Assembly (NCBI RefSeq): GCF_001905005.1
Contig: NZ_LWKZ01000001.1
Location: 1,057,775-1,121,774 of the forward strand
Direction: 5' to 3'
DNA length: 64,000 nucleotides
DNA from: Streptomyces sp. CB02923
Lineage (GTDB): Bacteria > Actinomycetota > Actinomycetes > Streptomycetales > Streptomycetaceae
The translations under genes and the position numbers were made by a program. The notes below the pieces were generated by a model that did not search any database, was not told the DNA's origin, and saw nothing but the letters and a program-made list of their open reading frames with translations. Positions 8,054 through 16,929 of this stretch are shown here, piece by piece; position 1 is the first letter of the stretch, and the number at the start of each line of letters is the position of its first letter.

Positions 8054-8809
8054 ATGAAGGACGCCTTCGGCTCCCCCCAGTCCCTCCTGATCCTCGGCGG
8101 CACCTCCGAGATCGCCCTCGCCACCGCCCGCCGCCTGGTCGCCCGCCGCGCCCGTACGGTCTGGCTGGCGGGCCGCCCCTCCCCCGCCCTGGAGGACGCG
8201 GCCGGGCAGCTGCGCGCGCTGGGCGCCGAGGTCCGTACGGTGCCCTTCGACGCGCTGGACACCGGCGGCCACGAGGAGGCCCTCGGCAAGGTCTTCGCGG
8301 AGGGCGACATCGACGTGGTGCTGCTGGCCTTCGGTGTCCTGGGCGACCAGGCGCGCGCGGAGGCCGAACCGGCCGTGGCGGTGCGGATCGCGCAGACCAA
8401 CTACACCGGCGCTGTCTCCGCGGCCCTCGTGTGTGCCCGGTCGCTGCGCGTCCAAGGGCACGGTTCGCTGGTCGTACTGTCCTCGGTCGCGGGCGAGCGG
8501 GCGCGGCGCTCGAACTTCGTCTACGGCTCCAGCAAGGCCGGTCTGGACACGTTCGCGCAGGGGCTGGGGGACGCGCTGTACGGGACGGGTGTGCACGTGA
8601 TGGTGGTACGGCCCGGGTTCGTACGGACGCGGATGACGGCGGGCCTGGAGCCCGCGCCGCTGGCCACGACGCCGGAGGCGGTCGCGGAAGCGGTCGAGGC
8701 GGGGCTGCGGCGGCGCAGCGAGGTGGTGTGGGTGCCGAGGGCGCTGCGGCCGGTCATGGCCGTACTGCGGCATATGCCACGGGCAATCTTCCGGAGGCTG
8801 CCGGTGTGA
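8054..8809 (+). CDS. dprE2: Decaprenylphosphoryl-2-keto-ribose reductase-like SDR
   Basis: 251-residue short-chain dehydrogenase. The nucleotide-binding loop is ILGGTSEIA (13-21), the catalytic Ser lies in VVLSSVAG (S143/S144), and the YxxxK pair is Y157/K161 in FVYGSSKAG. The GGTSEI variant of the Rossmann loop and the C-terminal RAIFRRLPV are as in DprE2. That enzyme uses NADH to reduce the keto intermediate made by DprE1, giving decaprenylphosphoryl-arabinose. It lies 49 bases after dprE1 in the same direction, and the two almost certainly form one transcript. General SDR function is certain; the substrate is inferred from context. Confidence 0.88.
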   Translation: MKDAFGSPQSLLILGGTSEIALATARRLVARRARTVWLAGRPSPALEDAAGQLRALGAEVRTVPFDALDTGGHEEALGKVFAEGDIDVVLLAFGVLGDQARAEAEPAVAVRIAQTNYTGAVSAALVCARSLRVQGHGSLVVLSSVAGERARRSNFVYGSSKAGLDTFAQGLGDALYGTGVHVMVVRPGFVRTRMTAGLEPAPLATTPEAVAEAVEAGLRRRSEVVWVPRALRPVMAVLRHMPRAIFRRLPV

Positions 8810-8902
8810 GACCGCCGGTGTGAGACCACCGCCGGGACCGCCGGGACAACCAGGACAACCGGGACCGCGCAAGCCGCCCCCGGCATCCGGCGGGCCGGAG
8901 CG

Positions 8903-9484
8903 CTACCGGGTCGGCGTGGGCGGCCGGGAGAGATCCGCCTGCCGCGGCACACCGGAGGCGGGCGCCCCGAACGGGTACTCCCGCTCCAGCCGCCACACGC
9001 CGTCCTCCCCCTGCTCATAGAGCGCGAACCCGCCGATCGTCCAGGCGGCCTCGAAGTCCTTCAGCGCCACGAACGCCTGGTCCATGGCCTCTTCGGAGAT
9101 CCCGTGCGCGACGGTCACATGCGGGTGGTACGGGAACTGCAGCTCACGGGCGCAGGGCCCGGACGCGGCACGGACCCGCTCCTGGAGCACGGCGCACTCC
9201 GCCTCGCCCTCGGCCAGCTTGACGAAGACCACCGGGGACAGGGGCCGGAAGGTGTCCGTGCCCTCCAGCCGGAGCCGGAAGGGGCCGAAACCCGCGGCGA
9301 CCTCGGCGAGGTGCTCCTCGATGGCGGGCAGATCCTCCGCACGGGCCTCCGTGGGCGGCAGGAGGGTGATGTGCGTGGGGATGCCGTGTGCGTGAGGGTC
9401 CCCGAAGCCCGTGCGCTGCTCCTGGAGGAAGCTGCCGTACGGCTCCGGGACCGCGATCGAAACGCCGAGCGTTACGGTCCCCAC
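8903..9484 (-). CDS. 2'-5' RNA ligase family protein (LigT/2H phosphoesterase)
   Basis: 193 residues with the two HxTx motifs that define 2H phosphoesterases: HITL (38-41) and HVTV (122-125, in FPYHPHVTVAHG). These enzymes hydrolyse or ligate 2'-5' or cyclic phosphodiester bonds in RNA; the cellular substrate in Streptomyces is not known. The GTG at 9484 was chosen because a strong site (AGGAGGGAGA) lies 5-14 bases upstream; the frame stays open to 9718 without other support. It is downstream of trpS on the same strand, separated by 151 bases, so cotranscription is possible. Confidence 0.9.
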   Translation of the reverse strand: MGTVTLGVSIAVPEPYGSFLQEQRTGFGDPHAHGIPTHITLLPPTEARAEDLPAIEEHLAEVAAGFGPFRLRLEGTDTFRPLSPVVFVKLAEGEAECAVLQERVRAASGPCARELQFPYHPHVTVAHGISEEAMDQAFVALKDFEAAWTIGGFALYEQGEDGVWRLEREYPFGAPASGVPRQADLSRPPTPTR

Positions 9485-9635
9485 TGCGTTCTCCCTCCTG
9501 AAGCTGTCGTCGGCCCCGGATGCCAGTGTGCCGGGTGGGCCGTCCCCGCGGCGACTGTCCTTGGTCCCGTCGTACCCGGGCCCGACGGCCCTGTACGGCG
9601 GCGGACCGGGGCGCGCCGGGCCCCGGTCCGGCCGG

Positions 9636-10715
<1,080 letters not shown>

Positions 10716-10894
10716 TCAGGTCCGCGGACGGGACCGGCGCGGGGCCGGGCAGCGACGGGGGCACCGGGGGTGGCGGACCGGGCGCGCGGCGGCGCCCGGA
10801 GGGGCGCACGGGGTGCCCGACCGGGCCTCGTACGGCCGCCGCCGGGCGCGTCCGCCCTCTGTTCCCCGCACACCGGAGCTGGAACCGTGGGTCC

Positions 10895-12307
10895 ATGACC
10901 GAAGCCGATGCCCCTTCGTCCGGTACGGCACCCGGATCAGCCATGAAATCGTCCCCGACGTCCCCACCGCCCCAGCCCACCCCACCCTCCTCATCGTCCC
11001 CATCGCCCTCACCGCCCCCGCCGTACCGCTTCGACCCCACCGGAGCCGGTCAGCGCGAGGCCGCCCGGGAGTTGCGGGCCCGCGGCCCCGCCGTGCCGGT
11101 GGTGCTCCCCGGCGATGTCCCCGGCCACGCGGTGACCCGCCATCACGCCCTGCGCGACTTCCTCACCCACCCGGAAGTGGCCAAGAGCGCCTGCCATTTC
11201 GCCGCGCTGCGCGAGGGCCGTATCCCGCCCGGCTGGCCGCTCACCACCTTCGCGACCGTGGACGGGATGACCACGGCCGACGGCGCGGACCACCGGCGGC
11301 TGCGGGAGCCGGCCGTCAAGGCCCTGTCGCCCCGGCGGGTGGCGGCGCTGCGGCCGCGGGTGGAGCGGCTGACCGCCGAGCTGCTCGACGGCCTGCCCGC
11401 CCTGGCCGCGCAGGGCGGCGGGACGGTCGATCTCCGGCAGGCCTTCGCCTACCCGCTGCCCATGCGGGTGATCTCCGAACTCATCGGCGTGGACGAGGAG
11501 TTCCGGGACCGGCTGCACGAGCTGTCCGGGCTGGTCGTGAACACCGACATCGACCCGGAGGCGGCGCTGACGGCCAACCGGGAGCTGGTCGCGGTCCTCG
11601 GGCAGGTCGTGGCGGCCCGCCGCGCGAAGCCGGGCGACGACCTGACCAGCGCGCTCATCGCGGCATGTGACGAGGCGGATGCCCGGCTGAGCGAGAAGGA
11701 GCTGATCGGCACCCTGCTGCTGATGATCGCCGCGGGGCACCAGACCACGCTCGACCTGATCACCAACGCCGTACGGGCCCTGTGCGCGGACCGCGACCAG
11801 CTGGACCTGGTCCGCTCCGGGCGGGCGGACTGGGCGGGCGTGGTCGAGGAGACGCTGCGCCACGACAGCCCGGTGGCCAACTTCCCGTTCCGCTATCCGA
11901 CCCGGGATCTGGACGTCGGCGGCACGGTCGTCCCCAAGGGTGCGCCGGTGCTCGCCTCGTACGCGGCGGCCGGGCGCGATCCGGAGGTGTACGGGCCGGA
12001 CGCGGACCGCTTCGACGTGACGCGGCGGCCCGCCGTCCGGCATCTGTCCTTCGGGTACGGGGCGCACGTCTGTCCGGGCGCGCCGCTGGCCCGGCTGGAG
12101 GCCGGTGTGGCGCTGCGGGCGCTGTTCGCCCGCTTCCCGGACCTGGCCCTGGCCGTACCGGAGGCGGACCTGTCGCCGCTGCCCACCTTCGTGGGCAACA
12201 GCGTCACGGAGCTTCCGGTACGGCTGGGCCGGGACCTCGGCGCGGCGGACCCGCCGCGGCCGGCGGCCGGTCAGGACGGGTCGGAGACCAGGCCCGGCGC
12301 CGGGTAG
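10895..12307 (+). CDS. Cytochrome P450
   Basis: 470-residue soluble bacterial P450. The heme-binding loop is FGYGAHVCPGAPLAR with C393 as thiolate ligand, the K-helix ExxR is ETLR (E319, R322), and the I-helix groove is AGHQTT (280-285). The usual acidic residue of the AGxD/ETT motif is Gln here, which may change proton delivery. The first about 45 residues are a Pro/Ser linker (SPTSPPPQPTPPSSSS), so a later start is possible. No ferredoxin or biosynthetic genes adjoin it, so the substrate is unknown. The 3' end overlaps the 3' end of glyA on the other strand by 37 bases. Confidence 0.92.
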   Translation: MTEADAPSSGTAPGSAMKSSPTSPPPQPTPPSSSSPSPSPPPPYRFDPTGAGQREAARELRARGPAVPVVLPGDVPGHAVTRHHALRDFLTHPEVAKSACHFAALREGRIPPGWPLTTFATVDGMTTADGADHRRLREPAVKALSPRRVAALRPRVERLTAELLDGLPALAAQGGGTVDLRQAFAYPLPMRVISELIGVDEEFRDRLHELSGLVVNTDIDPEAALTANRELVAVLGQVVAARRAKPGDDLTSALIAACDEADARLSEKELIGTLLLMIAAGHQTTLDLITNAVRALCADRDQLDLVRSGRADWAGVVEETLRHDSPVANFPFRYPTRDLDVGGTVVPKGAPVLASYAAAGRDPEVYGPDADRFDVTRRPAVRHLSFGYGAHVCPGAPLARLEAGVALRALFARFPDLALAVPEADLSPLPTFVGNSVTELPVRLGRDLGAADPPRPAAGQDGSETRPGAG

Positions 12308-13548
12308 GCGCCCATCAGCTCGGCCACCTCGGACCGGATCGTGGCGAGCGCCGCCTCGTCACCCGTGCCCGCGGCCGTCACGCCCCGGGTGATCCAGTCG
12401 GCGACCTGCGGCATGTGCGCGGTGCCCAGGCCGCGTGAGGTCAGCGACGGGGTGCCGATGCGGATGCCGGACGGGTCGAACGGCTTGCGGGTGTCGTACG
12501 GGACGGTGTTGTGGTTGACGACGATGCCCGCCCGGTCCAGGGCCTTCGCGGCGATCTTGCCGGGGACCTCCTTGGGGGTGAGGTCCATCAGGATCAGGTG
12601 GTTGTCCGTGCCGCCGGAGACCAGGTCGAAGCCGCGGGCCAGCAGTTGTTCGGCGAGGGCCGCGGCGTTGGCGACGACGGCGTGCGCGTAGTCGCGGAAG
12701 GACGGCTGCGCGGCCTCGTGCAGGGCGACCGCGACGGCGGCGGTGGTGTGGTTGTGCGGGCCGCCCTGGAGACCGGGGAAGACGGCTTTGTCCAGGGGCT
12801 TCGCGTACTGCTCGCGGGACATCAGCATGGCGCCGCGCGGGCCGCGCAGCGTCTTGTGGGTGGTGGTGGAGATGACGTCGGCGTGCGGCACCGGTGAGGG
12901 GTGCGCGCCGCCCGCGACCAGTCCGGCGATGTGCGCGATGTCGGCGACCAGGACGGCGTCCACCTCGCGGGCGATCTCCGCGAAGGCGGCGAAGTCGATG
13001 GTGCGCGGCACGGCCGTACCGCCGCAGAAGATCAGCTTCGGGCGCTCCTTGAGGGCGAGGTCGCGCACCTCGTCGAAGTCGATACGGGCGGTGTCGGCCC
13101 GTACGCCGTACTGGACGCCGCGGAACCACTTGCCGGTGGCCGAGACGCCCCAGCCGTGCGTGAGGTGGCCGCCCATCGGGAGCGCCATGCCCATCACGGT
13201 GTCGCCGGGCTCGGCGAAGGCCAGGTAGACGGCGAGGTTGGCGGGTGATCCGGAGTACGGCTGGACGTTGGCGTGCTCGACGCCGAAGACGGCCTTGGCG
13301 CGGTCGGCGGCCAGGCGTTCGACAAGATCGATGTTCTGCTGGCCTTCGTAGTAGCGACGGCCCGCGTACCCCTCGCTGTACTTGTTCTGCAGGACCGTAC
13401 CGGTGGCTTCGAGCACCGCGGTGGAGACGTAGTTCTCGGAGGGGATCAGGCGCAGCGTCTCGGCCTGGAGGCGCTCTTCGGCGCCGACCAGGGCGGCCAG
13501 TTCGGGGTCGGCGGCGGCGAGGGCGGGGTGGGGCAGGGGATGACTCAT
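12271..13548 (-). CDS. glyA: Serine hydroxymethyltransferase
   Basis: 425-residue PLP enzyme that interconverts serine and glycine and loads tetrahydrofolate with a one-carbon unit. The Schiff-base lysine is K232 in STTTHKTLRGPRG. The N-terminal signature LRLIPSENYVS and the YYEGQQNID region are present. ATG at 13548 has GGAGG 5-9 bases upstream; the longer open frame to 13893 is riboswitch leader. Expression is probably controlled by the ZTP riboswitch at 13599-13726, which would link SHMT level to one-carbon starvation during purine synthesis. Confidence 0.97.
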   Translation of the reverse strand: MSHPLPHPALAAADPELAALVGAEERLQAETLRLIPSENYVSTAVLEATGTVLQNKYSEGYAGRRYYEGQQNIDLVERLAADRAKAVFGVEHANVQPYSGSPANLAVYLAFAEPGDTVMGMALPMGGHLTHGWGVSATGKWFRGVQYGVRADTARIDFDEVRDLALKERPKLIFCGGTAVPRTIDFAAFAEIAREVDAVLVADIAHIAGLVAGGAHPSPVPHADVISTTTHKTLRGPRGAMLMSREQYAKPLDKAVFPGLQGGPHNHTTAAVAVALHEAAQPSFRDYAHAVVANAAALAEQLLARGFDLVSGGTDNHLILMDLTPKEVPGKIAAKALDRAGIVVNHNTVPYDTRKPFDPSGIRIGTPSLTSRGLGTAHMPQVADWITRGVTAAGTGDEAALATIRSEVAELMGAYPAPGLVSDPS

Positions 13549-13598
13549 GAGGTCCTCCGGGGCGATCGGGTCGGCGGGCTTACCGGTCGTGCTCCCGG

Positions 13599-13726
13599 GG
13601 TGCCCAGGCGGGCGGCACCTCGTGGTGTGGCCGTCACCACCCACCGGCACCTCGCGGTGGGCCGGTGGTGAAGAGCCGCGCGCCGCTCCCTCGGGGTCGC
13701 TTCCCCGTGCGCCAGTCGCGGTGCGC
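13599..13726 (-). ncRNA. ZTP riboswitch (pfl motif) upstream of glyA
   Basis: Read on the minus strand, the leader contains the two conserved ZTP/ZMP riboswitch modules. The first is CCGCGACTGGCG (13721-13710) followed by CGGGGAAGCGACCCCG and closed by GCGG. A variable linker follows with a large hairpin (CACCACC with GGTGGTG). The second is the P3 hairpin GGTGCC/GGCACC with the pseudoknot loop CCGCCTGGGCACC (13611-13599). ZTP riboswitches sense AICAR ribotides, which build up when 10-formyl-THF is short, and turn on genes such as glyA and folD. About 50 bases separate the aptamer from the glyA start, so control may act on initiation of translation or by termination. Confidence 0.9.
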
Positions 13727-13828
13727 GGAGCCAGTCTATCGGGGGGTGTCCGAAGCAACCTTTCTTCGCATACCGTCCGCCCAACGGGATTTTCTTGCCC
13801 GGGATCGCCCGCATACCGAACGGAGTCA

Positions 13829-15046
13829 ATGGTGACCCCCACGACGTCCACGGAACGCAGCATCGCCGTCGCCGAAGCCCACAGCGCGCACAACTACCAC
13901 CCGCTTCCCGTCGTCGTGGCCTCCGCCGAGGGGCCCTGGATGACGGATGTGGAAGGCAAGCGCTACCTGGACATGCTCGCCGGGTACTCGGCGCTCAACT
14001 TCGGCCACGGCAACCGCCGTCTGATCGAGGCGGCCAAGGCGCAGCTGGAGCGGGTGACGCTCACCTCGCGCGCCTTCCACCACGACCGGTTCGCCGACTT
14101 CTGCACGCAGCTCGCGGAGTTCTGCGGCATGGAGATGGTGCTGCCGATGAACACCGGGGCCGAGGCCGTCGAGACGGCGGTCAAGACCGCCCGCAAGTGG
14201 GGCTACCGGGTCAAGGGCGTCCCGGACGGCCGAGCGAAGATCATCGTGGCGGACAACAACTTCCACGGCCGGACGACCACCATCGTCTCCTTCTCCACCG
14301 ACCCGGAGGCGCGCGCCGACTACGGCCCGTACACGCCGGGCTTCGAGATCGTGCCGTACGGCGATCTCGCGGCGCTGGAGGACGCCGTGGACGACGACAC
14401 GGTGGCGGTGCTGATCGAACCGGTCCAGGGCGAGGCGGGCGTGCTGATGCCGCCGCCCGGATATCTGCCGGGCGTACGGCGGTTGACCCGCGAGCGCGGT
14501 GTGCTGTTCATCGCGGACGAGATCCAGTCGGGCCTGGGCCGCACCGGCCGGGACTTCGCCTGTCAGCACGAGGACGTCGTGCCGGACATGTACGTGCTCG
14601 GCAAGGCGCTGGGCGGCGGCATCGTGCCGGTGTCGGCGGTGGTCTCCTCGCGCGAGGTGCTGGGCCTGCTGCGGCCGGGCGAGCACGGTTCGACGTTCGG
14701 CGGGAACCCGCTCGCGTGCGCGGTGGCGCTGGAGGTCCTCGCGATGCTGCGGACCGGCGAGTACCAGCAGCGCGCCACGGAGCTGGGCGAGCACCTGCAC
14801 CACGAGCTGGGCCTGCTGGTGGGCGGCGGCGCGGTGGACGCGGTGCGCGGGCGCGGGCTGTGGGCCGGCATCGACATCGACCCGGCCCTGGGTACGGGCC
14901 GGGAGATCTCGGAGCGGCTGATGGCGCGCGGTGTGCTGGTCAAGGACACCCACGGCAGCACGATCCGGCTGGCGCCCCCGCTGGTCATCACCAAGGAGGA
15001 CCTGGACTGGGGGCTGGACCAGCTGCGGGCGGTGCTGGGCGGGTGA
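13829..15046 (+). CDS. rocD: Ornithine aminotransferase
   Basis: 405-residue class-III PLP aminotransferase that moves the delta-amino group of ornithine to 2-oxoglutarate, giving glutamate semialdehyde for proline or glutamate. K259 in VLGKALGGG is the PLP lysine. MNTGAEAVETAVKTARKW, DEIQSGLGRTG and HGSTFGGNPLACAV are typical of RocD. ATG at 13829 is preceded by CGGAG; a GTG follows immediately. The longer frame to 13547 crosses the ZTP riboswitch region and is rejected. It is divergent from glyA and converges on the YgiC-like gene through a shared hairpin at 15056-15082. Confidence 0.94.
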   Translation: MVTPTTSTERSIAVAEAHSAHNYHPLPVVVASAEGPWMTDVEGKRYLDMLAGYSALNFGHGNRRLIEAAKAQLERVTLTSRAFHHDRFADFCTQLAEFCGMEMVLPMNTGAEAVETAVKTARKWGYRVKGVPDGRAKIIVADNNFHGRTTTIVSFSTDPEARADYGPYTPGFEIVPYGDLAALEDAVDDDTVAVLIEPVQGEAGVLMPPPGYLPGVRRLTRERGVLFIADEIQSGLGRTGRDFACQHEDVVPDMYVLGKALGGGIVPVSAVVSSREVLGLLRPGEHGSTFGGNPLACAVALEVLAMLRTGEYQQRATELGEHLHHELGLLVGGGAVDAVRGRGLWAGIDIDPALGTGREISERLMARGVLVKDTHGSTIRLAPPLVITKEDLDWGLDQLRAVLGG

Positions 15047-15055
15047 CCGGCCGCC

Positions 15056-15082
15056 GTGCCCCCTACAGGCCGTAGGGGGCAC
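15056..15082. terminator. Bidirectional terminator hairpin, rocD / YgiC-like gene
   Basis: Perfect 11-base arms GTGCCCCCTAC and GTAGGGGGCAC with a 5-base loop lie between the stops of two convergent genes. A direct repeat GCACGCCTCACRGRATCAC follows at about 15080-15098 and again at 15117-15135, overlapping the 3' end of the minus-strand gene. Confidence 0.8.
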
Positions 15083-15122
15083 GCCTCACGGGATCACCGA
15101 GGCAGGTCGCAGGGCGCACGCC

Positions 15123-16316
15123 TCACAGAATCACGTGCGGCAGGAAGCGCGCGTACTCGTCCGTGACCAGCCCCGCCGACTCCCGGATGCCGAGCCCCGC
15201 CGCCTCGTCCTCGACGACCCACGCGCCGAGCACCACCCGGTTGCCGCCGAAGTCGGGCAGCGGGGCCAGTTCCTGGTAGCAGCACGGCTCGTCGCGTACG
15301 TCGGGTGCCGCGCCCGGCCGGTGGACGGTGACGCCGGCGCCCTCGCGGCCGAGCAGCGGCTTGGCCACGTACCCGGGCCCGTCAGCCAGTTCGCGCGGCC
15401 CGTCGAGGTAGGCGGGCAGCAGGTTCGGGTGGCCCGGGTACAGCTCCCAGAGGACCGCGAGGAGGGCCTTGTTGGAGAGCAGCATCTTCCAGGCCGGTTC
15501 GATCCACAGGGTGGTGCCGGTGCCGCCGCCGTTGTCGAGGGTGTCCAGGACGTGCGGACCGAACGCGTCGGTCGCCAGCCACTCCCACGGGTAGAGCTTG
15601 AAGCAGGCCCGCATGAAGCGCAGCCGCTGGTCGACGAAGCGGCCCGTGAGGCTGTCCCAGCCGATGTCCTCGACGGGGATCGCCACCGTCTCCAGCCCGG
15701 CCTGGCGTGCCGTCTCCTCCAGGTAGGCGACGGTCATGAGGTCCTCGCCCAGTTCGTCGCCGGCCGAGTGCGCGAAGTGCACGGGGGCGCCCGGCGGCAG
15801 CAGTCCGGCCTGTTTGCGCCAGGCGTCGACGAGCCGTTCGTGCAGCGAGTTCCACTGGTCGGCGCCGGGGAACCGTTCCTCCATCCAGAACCACTGCGGG
15901 CCCGCCGCCTCGACCAGCGAGGTCGGCGTGTCCGCGTTGTACTCCAGCATCTTGGCGGGCCCGGTGCCGTCGTAGCGCAGGTCGAACCGGCCGTAGAGGC
16001 TGGGAAGTTCGGCGCGCCGGTGCCAGGACTCGGCGACGAGGTCCGCCAGCCGACCGTCCTCGATGCCGAGGTCGGCGAAGCGCCGGTGCTCGACGATGTG
16101 CGCGGCGGCGGCCAGGCACATGGTGTGCAGTTCCTCGACGGTCTCCTCCAGTGCCTCGACCTCGGGCAGCGAGAAGGAGTAGTAGGCGCTCTCGTCCCAG
16201 TACGGGCGCAGCGAGTCGTCCGGGTAGCGGGTCAGCGGGTAGATCAGGCCCTGCGCCTCGACGGTCTGCTGCCAGCCGGGACGCGGCTGCGTGGTGTGCC
16301 GTTTCACGTGGAACAC
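15123..16316 (-). CDS. Glutathionylspermidine synthase-family ATP-grasp protein (YgiC-like)
   Basis: 397 residues resembling the synthetase domain of glutathionylspermidine synthase and the E. coli YgiC/YjfC proteins, ATP-grasp enzymes expected to form a C-N bond. Conserved parts seen are YDGTGPAKMLEYNADTPTSL, LWIEPAWKMLLSNKALL and YVAKPLLGREGAGV. The GTG start (MFHVKRH) sits inside a parS-like sequence. The start is 97 bases after the stop of the putative lipoprotein gene upstream on the same strand, which reproduces the enterobacterial ygiB-ygiC order. Streptomyces does not make glutathione, so the real substrate is unknown. Confidence 0.88.
   Translation of the reverse strand: MFHVKRHTTQPRPGWQQTVEAQGLIYPLTRYPDDSLRPYWDESAYYSFSLPEVEALEETVEELHTMCLAAAAHIVEHRRFADLGIEDGRLADLVAESWHRRAELPSLYGRFDLRYDGTGPAKMLEYNADTPTSLVEAAGPQWFWMEERFPGADQWNSLHERLVDAWRKQAGLLPPGAPVHFAHSAGDELGEDLMTVAYLEETARQAGLETVAIPVEDIGWDSLTGRFVDQRLRFMRACFKLYPWEWLATDAFGPHVLDTLDNGGGTGTTLWIEPAWKMLLSNKALLAVLWELYPGHPNLLPAYLDGPRELADGPGYVAKPLLGREGAGVTVHRPGAAPDVRDEPCCYQELAPLPDFGGNRVVLGAWVVEDEAAGLGIRESAGLVTDEYARFLPHVIL
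16300..16315. promoter_or_regulatory. parS-like ParB-binding sequence
   Basis: CGTTTCACGTGGAACA matches the Streptomyces parS consensus TGTTTCACGTGAAACA at 14 of 16 positions. It overlaps the first codons of the YgiC-like gene and fixes its N-terminus as MFHVKR. Functional parS sites in Streptomyces cluster around oriC; this region is expected to be about 1 Mb away, so this may be a weak outlying site. Confidence 0.5.
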
Positions 16317-16413
16317 CCCCCGAAAATCCCTGTCGTTCGCCCGGAGTCACCCGTCGTCAGCCCGACGCCCCTCGCCATCCCCCCGGCGCCTCTCGTCGTC
16401 CATGGCACCGCCG

Positions 16414-16815
16414 TCACCCGCCGCTGGAGCCGGAGCAGCCGAAGCCGCCGCGGTTGACGGCCGTGCTGTGGCTGAAGGTTCCGGAGTCGGCGTACCGGCC
16501 GCTGGTGTCGGAGCCGTAGTACCACTGGCCGTCGACCTTCTGGCCGCGCCCGGCGGTGCCCTTGTTCTTGCCGTACGACGACCCCGTGCCGCCCGTACTG
16601 CCCGTACCGCTCGACCCGCTGGAACCGCTCCCGCTCTTGCAGGACTTGGAGTCGATGACGCGGTAGCCCTTGACCGCGTCGTAGCTGTTCCGGTCGACGC
16701 AGCGCTTGTCGGGCTCCGAGCCGCAGGAGGTCAGCGCTGCCGCCAGCGCTCCCATGCCGCCCAGGATCACCGTGCTCGACCGCAGTCTCCGCCGGGCCTT
16801 CGTGTGCTCTGCCAT
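16414..16815 (-). CDS. Putative lipoprotein, YgiB-like
   Basis: 133 residues. The N-terminal signal ends in a lipobox-like LTSC (C31), so it is probably lipid-anchored outside the membrane. Two further Cys-containing segments follow (KRCVDRN, DSKSC). Then come a Ser/Gly linker, a WYYGSDTSGRYADSG segment, and a C-terminal RGGFG motif followed by CSGSSGG. The RGGFG ending and the position directly before a YgiC-like gene suggest a distant relative of the YgiB/DUF1190 lipoproteins; this is inference from motif and context. ATG at 16815 has GGGGG about 9 bases upstream; the frame is open to 16845. Confidence 0.7.
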   Translation of the reverse strand: MAEHTKARRRLRSSTVILGGMGALAAALTSCGSEPDKRCVDRNSYDAVKGYRVIDSKSCKSGSGSSGSSGTGSTGGTGSSYGKNKGTAGRGQKVDGQWYYGSDTSGRYADSGTFSHSTAVNRGGFGCSGSSGG

Positions 16816-16929
16816 CCCTTGCCTACCCCCGTACATCCGTGGCAACAGTTTTCAGCCACGCCAGCCTAAAGGCCACGGCCCGCGCCACCGCAACGGGCCC
16901 GCACGGAGCACCGGGCCTACAGTCGATGT

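Noticed and set aside
8810..8902. Possible small gene between dprE2 and the LigT-like gene
   Set aside because: The stretch is a Pro/Gly-rich short repeat (GGACCGCCGGGAC-like) without a ribosome binding site.
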